Below are positions 6,837 to 14,603 of a stretch of DNA of 60,078 bases, one piece after another (position 1 is the stretch's first letter; each line of letters opens with the position of its first letter). The stretch is from NCBI GenBank assembly GCA_900319465.1, contig ONOL01000008.1, forward strand, positions 1 to 60,078, written 5' to 3'. Both the position numbers and the translations under genes were made by a program. The notes below the pieces were generated by a model, which had not been told where the DNA came from, searched no databases, and was given only the letters and a program-made list of their open reading frames with translations. The DNA comes from an uncultured Eubacteriales bacterium. GTDB taxonomy: Bacteria > Bacillota > Clostridia > Oscillospirales > Oscillospiraceae.

Positions 6837-7610
6837 TCAAAACACCGCGCCGACCACCAGCAGCGCGACCATGAAGCCGCCTGCGAGCGCGCCCGCCCAG
6901 ATCAGGCTCTCCGCGAGGCGCACCGCGCCCGAAATGGTGTTGCCGACCAGCATGTTGCGCACGGCGTTCGTCATGGCCAGGCCCGGGATCAGCAGCATGA
7001 TGTCCCCGATGAGGATCTTGTCCATGTGCAGCACGGGCAGAATGGCCGCGAAGACCCCCACGCCCAGACCGATGAGCAGGGATACGAGCAGGTTGAAGGC
7101 CACGGTGTTGAGCTCCGTGCGCCCCAGCCGCTCCTGCAGCAGCACGACCGCCACGGCGAAGACGGCCGAGGCGAGCCCGTCCCAGATGCTGCCGCCGAAA
7201 AAGATCGCAAAGCTGAAGGCCGCCAGCACGCTGCCGCCGAGGATCACGGCGAAGGGCTTGCGCCCTGCGGCCACGTGGTCAAGCTGCGCGCGCAGCTCCG
7301 GCGTGGGCAGCGGCTCGGCGCAGCAGCTCCGGCTCAGGGCGTTGAGCTTCTCGAGCCGGTAGAAATCCGTCAGCCCGTTGGAGTGGATGCGGCGGGTCTG
7401 CGTGGTCGCCTCGCCCTCGACAAACTCCATGCTGATGCTGATGAGGGAGGGGATCACGAACACGTCCGTCCGCAGCGCCCCGTACGCCCGCCCCATGCGG
7501 GAGAGCGTGTCCTCCACGCGGCTGATCTCCGCGCCCGCGTCCAGCAGCAGGTCGCCCATTTCCAGCATACAGTCCAGCAGGACGCTCTGCCCGTCTTTCG
7601 TCAGTTCCAT
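6837..7610 (-). CDS. Threonine/serine exporter family, large subunit (ThrE/DUF1212)
   Basis: A 257-residue protein of the PF06738 family. The N-terminal about 110 residues are a soluble amphipathic domain with the typical LLDAGAEISRVEDTLSRM helix and a PSLISISM strand; from about residue 120 there are five hydrophobic helices (FAVILGGSVLAAFSFAIFFGG onward, LLVSLLIGLGVGVFAA, a PGLAMTNAVRNML loop, and SLIWAGALAGGFMVALLVV). With the small subunit it rebuilds a full ThrE-like exporter that would pump threonine and serine out of the cell. A consensus promoter lies upstream. Threonine biosynthesis genes occur 20 to 27 kb away in this window, which suits the predicted substrate. Confidence 0.88.
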   Translation of the reverse strand: MELTKDGQSVLLDCMLEMGDLLLDAGAEISRVEDTLSRMGRAYGALRTDVFVIPSLISISMEFVEGEATTQTRRIHSNGLTDFYRLEKLNALSRSCCAEPLPTPELRAQLDHVAAGRKPFAVILGGSVLAAFSFAIFFGGSIWDGLASAVFAVAVVLLQERLGRTELNTVAFNLLVSLLIGLGVGVFAAILPVLHMDKILIGDIMLLIPGLAMTNAVRNMLVGNTISGAVRLAESLIWAGALAGGFMVALLVVGAVF

Positions 7611-7673
7611 GTTGCTCTCCTTTACAGCGGACCGCGGCGCTGCCGGGCGGCGCGGCCTTCAGAAGATACCTCC

Positions 7674-7701
7674 ATTATAATGGAAAAGCGCCTCTTGTCA
7701 A
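7674..7701 (-). promoter_or_regulatory. Promoter of the ThrE-like operon
   Basis: On the minus strand a perfect TTGACA (complement of 7696-7701) and a perfect TATAAT (complement of 7674-7679) are 16 bases apart, 64 bases before the start codon. Confidence 0.88.
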
Positions 7702-7751
7702 ACAAAACGGAAAAACGCGCGCAGCGCGCCCGGACGCGCCTGCCCCGGCGC

Positions 7752-7780
7752 TTTACAAATCCGGGCAAGGCGAGTATACT
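7752..7780 (+). promoter_or_regulatory. Promoter of the zinc-ribbon/beta-helix gene
   Basis: TTTACA (7752-7757) and TATACT (7775-7780) are 17 bases apart, 26 bases before the ATG at 7807. Confidence 0.8.
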
Positions 7781-7806
7781 TGAAAAAAACGGCAGGAGGA
7801 CAGGGC

Positions 7807-9057
7807 ATGAAAAAATGCATCCATTGCGGAGCGCAGCTTCCCGATACCGCCGGCTTCTGTCCCTACTGCCGCCGCCGGCAGAAGGAGGAGGACGAGCGCG
7901 CGGCCCGCAGACGTCCCTGGGGCAAGCTGATGGCCATCGGCGCGGTCGTGGTGCTGGCGCTGCTTGTGTGGGGCGCCGCCGCGCTCCTCTCAAGCCTGCG
8001 CTATACGCCGTCCGACTATACGTCCCAGTCCGCCGCGATCAACTACACCGACCGCAGCGGGAGCTACGTGCTGAACCTGCGCTGGGATAACGGCGAGGCC
8101 GGCGACCTCGTGTCCCGGGTCATCTCCGAGGGGCAGGAGGGCAGCGCCGTGAGCCTGCTGTACGCCTATGACGCCGAAACGGGGGAGGACCGTAGGGCGG
8201 CCTTCCTGCGCCGCATGGCGAACGTATCGGTGCAGGCTGTCCCGCGCGCGGGGAGCGAGGGCGTGAGCCTCGGCGAACCGGGGGCGGACGGCGGCGCGGT
8301 GCGCGGCGTCCCGCTCAGCTACACCGCCGCGAGCGGCACCAGCGACGTCATCTGGACGATCTCCATGAAAAACGGCGACACCATCACGCTCCGCCACGCC
8401 CTGCGGGCGGTCAGGCAGCGCACGATGAGCTATTCCTATCGGGATTACGACATGAGCACGCTCGAGAAGCTGGAGGCCTTCCTCGCGCAGGTGCAGAGCG
8501 GCGTCAACGCCGACACGGTGGCGACGGTGTACCTGCCGCCGGTGCAGTATGAGGGCGGCTTGCGGCTGGATACGCGCGCGTTTGTGTTCGTCGGCAGCAC
8601 GGAGGGCGAGCAGTGCACCACCTTTACCGACACGGTATTCGTGGGGGTGCGTACGCCCCAGATCGCGGAGTTCGTGGGCGTCCGTTTCCTCGGCGCGGGC
8701 GGCACCGGCCTCTCGGCCGAGGAGGGCGCGATCCTGCGCGGCTGCAGCTTTGAGGGCTGGGACGTCGGCGTGGACGCGCGGGACGGCTCCTGGGTCGCGG
8801 CCTTTGACTGTGAATTTATCGCAAACGGCGTGGGCTTCCGCTTCAATTCCGGCCGCTCCACGCTCTCCTCACCCACCTATTCGGGCGACCGCTTTGTGGG
8901 CAACGGCATCGGCTTTCAGATCCTCAAGACCCCGAGCCGGGTGGTGCTGAGCTTCCCGGGCTGCACCTTCGAGCGCAACAGCAAGGACATCGACAATCCC
9001 ATCTATCAGGGCGTGAACACCAAGGGCGCCACCTTCGTGAAGGCGGAGGAAAAATAG
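7807..9057 (+). CDS. Zinc-ribbon membrane protein with beta-helix-like extracellular domain
   Basis: A 416-residue protein. Residues 1-30 are a zinc ribbon (CIHCG ... CPYC), then an Arg/Glu-rich linker, one membrane helix at about 44-65 (LMAIGAVVVLALLVWGAAALL), and an approximately 350-residue outer domain. The last 180 residues read as short repeated strands with a Phe/Val/Gly rhythm (TFTDTVFVGVR.., AEFVGVRFLGAGG, AILRGCSFEGWDVGV, AAFDCEFIANGVGF), the pattern of a right-handed parallel beta-helix, ending in CTFERNSKDIDNP. AGGAGGA precedes the ATG. Cytoplasmic zinc ribbon plus outer beta-helix suggests a surface sensor or carbohydrate-binding protein, but no catalytic residues are recognised and function is unknown. 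Confidence 0.75.
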   Translation: MKKCIHCGAQLPDTAGFCPYCRRRQKEEDERAARRRPWGKLMAIGAVVVLALLVWGAAALLSSLRYTPSDYTSQSAAINYTDRSGSYVLNLRWDNGEAGDLVSRVISEGQEGSAVSLLYAYDAETGEDRRAAFLRRMANVSVQAVPRAGSEGVSLGEPGADGGAVRGVPLSYTAASGTSDVIWTISMKNGDTITLRHALRAVRQRTMSYSYRDYDMSTLEKLEAFLAQVQSGVNADTVATVYLPPVQYEGGLRLDTRAFVFVGSTEGEQCTTFTDTVFVGVRTPQIAEFVGVRFLGAGGTGLSAEEGAILRGCSFEGWDVGVDARDGSWVAAFDCEFIANGVGFRFNSGRSTLSSPTYSGDRFVGNGIGFQILKTPSRVVLSFPGCTFERNSKDIDNPIYQGVNTKGATFVKAEEK

Positions 9058-9134
9058 AGGCCTCGGCTTCTGCCGCCCGGAATCCTTTGATCCATGGAGG
9101 ATACCTAAGAACAGTAAGAGAATCGTACATTTAT

Positions 9135-9171
9135 ACGCCCCGAAGCGCAGCGCTTCGGGGCGTCGTTTTTT
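9135..9171 (+). terminator. Terminator of the beta-helix gene
   Basis: A 12-bp or longer GC stem (ACGCCCCGAAGCG with CGCTTCGGGGCGT) is followed by TCG and six T at 9166-9171. It lies between this gene and the convergent galT stop. Confidence 0.9.
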
Positions 9172-9185
9172 CGGATCAGATCGGA

Positions 9186-10673
9186 TCAGAGGGCGTTTAC
9201 CGCGTCGATAAAGCGCAGGAAGGCGGCCTTGCCCGCTTCGTCGCGCTTGTACACGCCCGCGTCGCAGAGCACCTGCAGGAAGACCCTGCCAACCTCCTGC
9301 CGGAGGATCGCCTCGGCGTTCTCGGCGGTGAAGACATACTGCTTTTTCAGCGCCTCAGCCCACGCCGCGTGGGAGGCGAGGCTCGCGGTGTCGCGCAGGT
9401 CGCCGCCCGCGATGAGCGCGGCCCTGAGCTCCTCCAGCTCCGCCTTGAGCCGGGAGGGGAGCACGGCAAGGCCCATGACCTCGATCAGGCCGATATTCTC
9501 CTTCTTGATGTGGTGCAGCGGCGCGTGGGGATGGTAGAGCCCGAGCGGGTGCTCGTCGGTGGTGAGGTTGTTGCGAAGCACGAGATCGAGCTGGTAGCTT
9601 GCGCCGCGGCGGCGGGCGATCGGCGTAATGGTGTTGTGCGGCACGCCGTCGGTCTCCGCGAGGATCACGGCCGCCTCGTCCGTGTAGCCGCGCCAGCAGC
9701 CGAGGATCCTGTCGGCCAGATCCACGATACGCGCGGAATCCGGCCCGGTCAGGCGGAGCACGGACATCGGCCACTTGACGATCCCGGCCTCGACGTCCTC
9801 AAAGCCCTTGAAAACGAGCGGGGTCTCGACCGGGGCCTTGGCCATCGCGAACTCATAGTGTCCGCCCTGGAAGTGGTCGTGGCTCAGGATCGAGCCGCCC
9901 ACGATGGGCAGGTCGGCGTTGGAGCCGACAAAGTAATGGGGCATGAGCGTCACGAAATCGAAGAGCTTGCGGAAGGCCGCCCGGTCCACCTTCATGGGGG
10001 TGTGCTGCGAGTTGAACACGATGCAGTGCTCGTTGTAGTAGACGTAGGGGGAGTACTGCCAGAACCAGGGCGTGCCCGCGATGGTCAGCGGCAGGATGCG
10101 GTGGTTCTGCCTGGCCGGGTGGTTCATGCGCCCGGCGTAGCCCTCGTTCTCGCTGCAGAGCTGGCACTTGGGGTAGCCCGCCTGCGGCGCGAGGCGTGCG
10201 GCCGCGATGGCGCGGGGGTCCTTCTCGGGCTTGGAGAGGTTGATCGTGATGTCGAGCGCGCCGTACTCGCAGGGATAGACCCACTTGACGTCCTTCGCGA
10301 TGCGGTCGCGGCGGATGTAGTTGGTGTCGCAGGAGAATCTGTAATACCAGTCGGTGGCAAGCTGCGGGGAGCTCTCGTACAGCCCCGCGAAGATCGCGCG
10401 CACCTCGTGGGGGAAGGGCGTCACCGCGCCCATGAGCTTCGTGTCGAAGAGGTCGCGGGCGGTGATGTTGTCGTCAAGCAGGCCGCGGCGCACCGCGTCG
10501 TCGGTGAGCGCGCCGAGGATCTCCGGCAGCGCCGCCTCGCCCTCGCCGCCCTCGCCGGGCTCGTCCAGCTCCAGGATCTCAAGGATGCGGTTGAAGGCAT
10601 AGGTCGCGTCGTCCTCCTGAAGGAGGCCCTTGTCCAGCGCGTAGTTTACCAGCGCGTCGATCCAGCCCTTCAT
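9186..10673 (-). CDS. galT: UDP-glucose--hexose-1-phosphate uridylyltransferase (type 2 GalT)
   Basis: A 495-residue cytoplasmic enzyme of the Leloir pathway; it exchanges UMP between UDP-glucose and galactose-1-phosphate. Length and sequence are of the Gram-positive type 2 family (about 490-500 residues) rather than the 350-residue E. coli type. Visible family segments are DWYYRFSCDTNYIRRDRI near 110, WVYPCEYGALDITINLSKPEKDPR near 140, CQLCSENEGYAGR, and the SHDHFQGG histidine region near 280 that carries the catalytic nucleophile. The ATG overlaps the galK stop by 4 bases (ATGA), so the two are translationally coupled. galE is not in this window. Confidence 0.95.
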   Translation of the reverse strand: MKGWIDALVNYALDKGLLQEDDATYAFNRILEILELDEPGEGGEGEAALPEILGALTDDAVRRGLLDDNITARDLFDTKLMGAVTPFPHEVRAIFAGLYESSPQLATDWYYRFSCDTNYIRRDRIAKDVKWVYPCEYGALDITINLSKPEKDPRAIAAARLAPQAGYPKCQLCSENEGYAGRMNHPARQNHRILPLTIAGTPWFWQYSPYVYYNEHCIVFNSQHTPMKVDRAAFRKLFDFVTLMPHYFVGSNADLPIVGGSILSHDHFQGGHYEFAMAKAPVETPLVFKGFEDVEAGIVKWPMSVLRLTGPDSARIVDLADRILGCWRGYTDEAAVILAETDGVPHNTITPIARRRGASYQLDLVLRNNLTTDEHPLGLYHPHAPLHHIKKENIGLIEVMGLAVLPSRLKAELEELRAALIAGGDLRDTASLASHAAWAEALKKQYVFTAENAEAILRQEVGRVFLQVLCDAGVYKRDEAGKAAFLRFIDAVNAL

Positions 10674-11842
10674 GCTTCGACCTCCTCCAGCAGGATCCCG
10701 CCCTCGGGGCGGATGGAGAGCACATGGCAGCTGCCCTCGCCGAGCACCGCCTCCATGCCGCGGCGGAAGCGTTCCAGCAGATCCAGCGGCACGAAGGCCT
10801 GGATCGTACCGGCAAAGCCGCCGCCGTGTACCCGGCAGGCGCCGCGACCCGCCAGAAGATGCCGCGCGAGCGCGAGCGCGGCGGCGAGCTCCTGATGCTG
10901 TGTTGCCCCGGTGGGGGTCACATTCTGCAGATACAGCCACGAGGAGTTGCCGGACTCGTTCACCAGCGCGAGAAAGCGCTCAAAATCGCCCGCGCGCAGC
11001 GCAGCGACCTGCTCGCCCACGCGGCGGTTTTCATCGAAAAAGTGCATCGCGCGCAGCGCCGCGCGGTCACCCGCCGCCTCGCGCACCTCAGGCAGACGCG
11101 CGTAGAAATCCGTAGCCTCCACCTGCCGGAGCACCTGCTTGCCGAACACGGCCGCAACGGCCTTCATCTCCCGCGGGATCGCGGCGTACTCATCGGTCAG
11201 ATCCGCATGGTCGGCCCCGCTGTCGACGATGCACAGGGCGTGGCCGCAGGCGGCGAAGTCGAAGTCCAGCGGCTCCACCAGCGGCCGGCCGGGATCGGCG
11301 AAGTCGATCGTGATGACGCCGCCCACGGAGGAGGCCATCTGATCCATCAGGCCGCAGGGCTTGCCGAAATATTCGTTCTCCACACGCTGGCCGAGCTGCG
11401 CGATCTCCACGGCGTTCAGCCCCGCGCCGCTCAGATGGCTTGCGACGGTGCCGAGCAGCACCTCGAAGGCCGCGGAGGAGGAGAGCCCGCTGCCCGGCAG
11501 CACGGTGGAGCTGACACAGGCGTCAAAGCCCTTTCTGAGCCCGGTCCCGGCGGCGACGCCCCGGATCAGCGCGGCGGTCGTGCCGAATTCCTCCGGGCGG
11601 ATCGAGAGGTCGTCAAGGTCGATCTCGCAGAGGGGATAGCCCTCGGAGAGCACACGGACGACGTTCCCGCCGTTTTCCGCGACGGCCGCCACGGTCTCCA
11701 GACTCACGGCCCCGGCCAGCACCCGTCCGAGCTGATGGTCGGTATGGTTGCCGCCGATCTCCGTGCGCCCCGGTGCGGAGAAAAGATACTGCGCTTGCCT
11801 GCCAAAGGTCTCGAAAAACTTTTCTTTGAGCGCTTCGTACAT
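10670..11842 (-). CDS. galK: Galactokinase
   Basis: A 390-residue GHMP kinase that phosphorylates galactose to galactose-1-phosphate for GalT. The galactose-binding signature is APGRTEIGGNHTDHQ at about residues 27-41 (E. coli form is GRVNLIGEHTDYN), the ATP loop is PGSGLSSSAAFEVLLG near 120-135 and the third GHMP motif is RVHGGGFAGTIQAFV near 335. AGGAGGAAA lies before the ATG at 11842. First gene of a two-gene galKT operon with a housekeeping promoter 33 bases upstream; no regulator gene is adjacent. Confidence 0.95.
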   Translation of the reverse strand: MYEALKEKFFETFGRQAQYLFSAPGRTEIGGNHTDHQLGRVLAGAVSLETVAAVAENGGNVVRVLSEGYPLCEIDLDDLSIRPEEFGTTAALIRGVAAGTGLRKGFDACVSSTVLPGSGLSSSAAFEVLLGTVASHLSGAGLNAVEIAQLGQRVENEYFGKPCGLMDQMASSVGGVITIDFADPGRPLVEPLDFDFAACGHALCIVDSGADHADLTDEYAAIPREMKAVAAVFGKQVLRQVEATDFYARLPEVREAAGDRAALRAMHFFDENRRVGEQVAALRAGDFERFLALVNESGNSSWLYLQNVTPTGATQHQELAAALALARHLLAGRGACRVHGGGFAGTIQAFVPLDLLERFRRGMEAVLGEGSCHVLSIRPEGGILLEEVEA

Positions 11843-11874
11843 ACCGGTTTCCTCCTGTGTGGATTCTCTCTCAC

Positions 11875-11903
11875 AAAATATCATACTTTACCGACCGGGT
11901 CAA
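11875..11903 (-). promoter_or_regulatory. Promoter of galKT
   Basis: On the minus strand TTGACC (complement of 11898-11903) and TATTTT (complement of 11875-11880) are 17 bases apart. TATGAT overlaps the -10 region. Confidence 0.7.
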
Positions 11904-11932
11904 TAATGAGGAGCCCCGGTTTTGCACAGAAA

Positions 11933-11970
11933 AGCGGACGCCCCGCCTGCCGCCGGGAACGTCCGTTTTT
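11933..11970 (-). terminator. Terminator of the VTC/DUF4956/lipoprotein cluster
   Basis: Inverted repeat GCGGACG (11934-11940) / CGTCCGT (11960-11966) with T-rich flanks on both sides; read on the minus strand it lies about 65 bases after the lipoprotein stop and ends in CTTTTC. Read on the plus strand it ends in TTTTT. Confidence 0.55.
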
Positions 11971-12036
11971 CGCTGTCATTCCGCCGCGCCGGCGGCCGAT
12001 GCGGGCTTTTTCCACGGGCGCGGCGCGCAGGCCGCA

Positions 12037-13851
12037 TCACGATTCGGCATCTTGCCCGCCGGACCGGCCATTCGTCTGGTCGCTTCCGAAGCCGCCGGAC
12101 TGCCTGTCTGTCCGGCCTTTTCCGAAACCGCCGGGCCGTCCGTCCGTCTGATCGCTTCCGAAGCCGGGAGGCGTCCCGCCGGGCCGCCCGTCCGTCTGAT
12201 CGCTTCCGAAGCCGGGAGGCGTTCCGCCGGGCCGCCCGTCCGTCTGATCGCTTCCGAAGCCGGGAGGCGTTCCGCCGGGCCGCCCGTCCGTCTGATCGCT
12301 TCCAAAGCCGGGAGGCGTCCCGCCGGGCTGCCCGCCCATCCTGCCGCCCATGCCCATGCCGCTGCCGTAGACGGCGGAAGTGAGGGTGACGGTCTCGCTG
12401 TAAGTGCCCGCGGTGACGGTGTAGCTGCCGCCGACCTCCAGACCCTCCACGGAGACGACCACGGAGCTGAAGGGCTTGGACGGCGTGAAGCTCGCGAGCA
12501 CCCGGCCGCTCTCGTCGCTGACGGAGACGGTGCTGCCGGCCTCCTGCGTCTCGAAGGACAGGAGGATGCTGCCCTGGGTGGAATCGCCGCCGAAGTTTTC
12601 AGCCATACCGGAGGCTCCCGCCGCGATGACGGTGCCGCCGGTGATGGAGGCGCTCGTCCCGTAGTCCAGCGCGCCGTTGCCGTTGTTGGTGGGGCCGCTG
12701 ACGGTGATGACGCCGCCGGAGACGTTCAAACTGCCGTTGGAGTCCAGCCCGTCGCCGCCCGCGTCCACATGGACGCTGCCGCCGGAGATCGTGATCGAGG
12801 CGTTCGCGTCGCTCTGGAAGGGGTCGCCGCCGAAGCGGCCGAAGCCGTTGGAGCCGTCGCTGCCACCCGCCGCGTTGAAGCCGTCGTCGCTCGCGGTCAC
12901 GTCGATCTCGCCGCCGGAGACCTCGATGACCTGCGCCTCCAGCCCCTCGTAGCTCTCAAGCACGGTGATGCTGCCGCCGCTCACTTCGATGCGGTTGCCC
13001 GCATGGATGCCGTCGTCGCCGCTTGAGAGCGTCAGCGTACCGCCCGCGATCTGCACGCGGCCCGCGGCGTGGACGCTGTCGTCGCCGGAGCGGACGGTGA
13101 GGTTCCCGTCGAGGATTTCAATGACGCCGACTTCGTCGCTTTCGTCGTTGGAGGAGACGAGGCCCTTGGTGCCCGCGTCGATGAGGAGCGTGCCGCCCTC
13201 GACCGTGAGGCTGTCCTTGCCCTCAAGGCCCTTCTTCGCGGCGGTGACGGACACGGTGCCGCCCCTGACCTTCAGATCGTCCTTGCTCACGAGGCCATGG
13301 CCGGTCTCGCAGGAGACGAGGATCGTGCCGTCGCCGCCGAGGCTCAGGTCGCACTTGGCGAACACGGCCGCGTCTGTGTTGTCTCCGTCCGTCTGCGCGA
13401 AGTCCCCGGCGGACGCGAGCCTGTTGACGCTGCCCGCGGCGCTTGAGAGGATGAGCTTGTCGGCGCTCAGGGCGCAGATCGCGGCGGAGCCCGTCTTCGT
13501 GATCTCCGCGCCGTCGAGGATGAGCCTGACCTTCGCGTCCTCCGGCGCGCTGACGACGATCTGGCCGTCGGAGAGCGTGCCGCTCAGGCGGTAAGTGCCT
13601 TCGGCCGTGACGGTGACGGTGCCGCCCTCGACGCGCACGGCGTCGGAATCGCAGCTCGTGCCCTCGTCGGAGAGGGTGATGAGGATCTCGCCGGCCGCGG
13701 GCTTTTCGCTGCCGGCTGTGACCGCGCCGGTCAGGTCCGGCAGGACCGAAGCGCCGGCGTCGAGGGCGGCGGCCTGCGCCGCGCCGCATCCGGTCAGCAG
13801 GGAAGCGCAGAGGATCAGAGCGAGCAGTCCGCCCGCGGGATTCTTTTTCAT
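12037..13851 (-). CDS. Beta-helix lipoprotein, carbohydrate-binding domain (DUF4353/Cthe_2159-like)
   Basis: A 604-residue lipoprotein. The signal peptide ends in a lipobox LLTGC, Cys at about residue 21. Residues about 50-450 are strand-turn repeats with runs of Gly, Asp and Ser (SDGQIVVSAPEDAKVRLIL, KLILSSAAGSVNRL, DDLKVRGGTVSVTA, DSLTVEGGTLLIDAG), the pattern of the Cthe_2159 family (PF14262), a right-handed beta-helix reported to bind polygalacturonate and Ca2+. After about residue 510 comes a Gly/Pro-rich tail with four near-identical 16-residue repeats around GGTPPGFGSDQTDGRP. AGGAG precedes the ATG at 13851. It is the last gene behind the VTC and DUF4956 genes; the shared operon suggests a joint envelope role. 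Confidence 0.85.
   Translation of the reverse strand: MKKNPAGGLLALILCASLLTGCGAAQAAALDAGASVLPDLTGAVTAGSEKPAAGEILITLSDEGTSCDSDAVRVEGGTVTVTAEGTYRLSGTLSDGQIVVSAPEDAKVRLILDGAEITKTGSAAICALSADKLILSSAAGSVNRLASAGDFAQTDGDNTDAAVFAKCDLSLGGDGTILVSCETGHGLVSKDDLKVRGGTVSVTAAKKGLEGKDSLTVEGGTLLIDAGTKGLVSSNDESDEVGVIEILDGNLTVRSGDDSVHAAGRVQIAGGTLTLSSGDDGIHAGNRIEVSGGSITVLESYEGLEAQVIEVSGGEIDVTASDDGFNAAGGSDGSNGFGRFGGDPFQSDANASITISGGSVHVDAGGDGLDSNGSLNVSGGVITVSGPTNNGNGALDYGTSASITGGTVIAAGASGMAENFGGDSTQGSILLSFETQEAGSTVSVSDESGRVLASFTPSKPFSSVVVSVEGLEVGGSYTVTAGTYSETVTLTSAVYGSGMGMGGRMGGQPGGTPPGFGSDQTDGRPGGTPPGFGSDQTDGRPGGTPPGFGSDQTDGRPGGTPPGFGSDQTDGRPGGFGKGRTDRQSGGFGSDQTNGRSGGQDAES
12131..12330. repeat. 48-bp tandem repeat (about four copies) in lipoprotein C-terminus
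   Basis: Consecutive 48-bp units containing CCGTCCGTCTGATCGCTTCC followed by a GAAGCCGGGAGGCGT block repeat about four times with only single-base differences (for example cgaagc versus caaagc, gtcccg versus gttccg). Each encodes 16 residues of the Gly/Pro-rich tail. Near identity of the copies at DNA level suggests recent expansion by slippage or recombination. Confidence 0.9.
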
Positions 13852-13907
13852 GGGATTCTCCTTTCTGTGGAAGCTCCGGTCATCCTTCGCCCGGCTCGGG
13901 ATGACGG

Positions 13908-14603
13908 TCATAACTCGTTGGTTTCCGCCGCACGGCAGCCGAGGGAGATCTCCAGATTGCCGTTGCGGCAGCGGATGGCGTCGATCAGGGCCTTTTCGGT
14001 GCCCGGCTCGCGCAGGGTGATCTCGTAGCTGAGGCGGTTAAGGCTGCCGAGGTTCGTGGTCTTGACGCGGGTCATCTTCGCCTCGGTCGTATACGCGGCG
14101 AACAGGTCGTCGAAGATGCCGCTGTATTCCAGACTCTCGGGGACGGTGACGGACAGGGTCTTGCGGGCTTCAAAGGGGTCCCGGCCGAAGCCGACCCTGC
14201 TGTAAAGAAGCTCCGCGCCGCACATGATCAGCGTGAACAGGGCGGCGAGACCCGGGCAGCCCATGCCGCAGGCAAGGCCGATGGCCATTGCAATGAACAC
14301 GGCGGCGATCTCCTTGGCGGAGCCGGGCGCGGAGCGGAAGCGCACCAGCGAGAAGGTGCCCGCCACGGCGACGCCCGCGCCGATGCTGCCGCTGACCATC
14401 AGAATGATGACGCTGACGACGGCGGGGAGCATCGCGAGCGTAACGGCGAAGCTGCGCGTGCAGGGGTTGTTCCTGCGGTAGACGAAGGCCTCCAGCGCGC
14501 CGAGCAGCAGGGCCGAGGCCATGATGATCAGGAACAGGGGAACGGTGATTTCGGCGGAACTATTATATAAGGTTGAGAAGACGGAATCAAGCACAGAGAA
14601 CAC
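13908..14603 (-). CDS. DUF4956 membrane protein
   Basis: A 231-residue protein. The first 150 residues hold four hydrophobic helices (PLFLIIMASALLLGALEAFV, FAVTLAMLPAVVSVIILMV, GVAVAGTFSLVRFRSAPGSA, AVFIAMAIGLACGMG then ALFTLIMCGAELLY), with the conserved FSLVRFRSAPGSAKEI loop typical of DUF4956 (PF16316). The C-terminal 80 residues are a soluble alpha/beta domain ending in GNLEISLGCRA that resembles an ACT-like or MgtC C-terminal fold by eye. Its start overlaps the VTC gene end by 17 bases, so translation is coupled. DUF4956 genes are commonly next to VTC-domain genes; the biochemical role is not known. Confidence 0.85.
   Translation of the reverse strand: MFSVLDSVFSTLYNSSAEITVPLFLIIMASALLLGALEAFVYRRNNPCTRSFAVTLAMLPAVVSVIILMVSGSIGAGVAVAGTFSLVRFRSAPGSAKEIAAVFIAMAIGLACGMGCPGLAALFTLIMCGAELLYSRVGFGRDPFEARKTLSVTVPESLEYSGIFDDLFAAYTTEAKMTRVKTTNLGSLNRLSYEITLREPGTEKALIDAIRCRNGNLEISLGCRAAETNEL

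Noticed and set aside
9087-10895. Plus-strand open frame opposite galT/galK
   Set aside because: No RBS, no family features; galT and galK on the other strand are unmistakable.
12131-12330. CRISPR array
   Set aside because: The 48-bp units are contiguous without spacers and lie in frame within the lipoprotein coding sequence.
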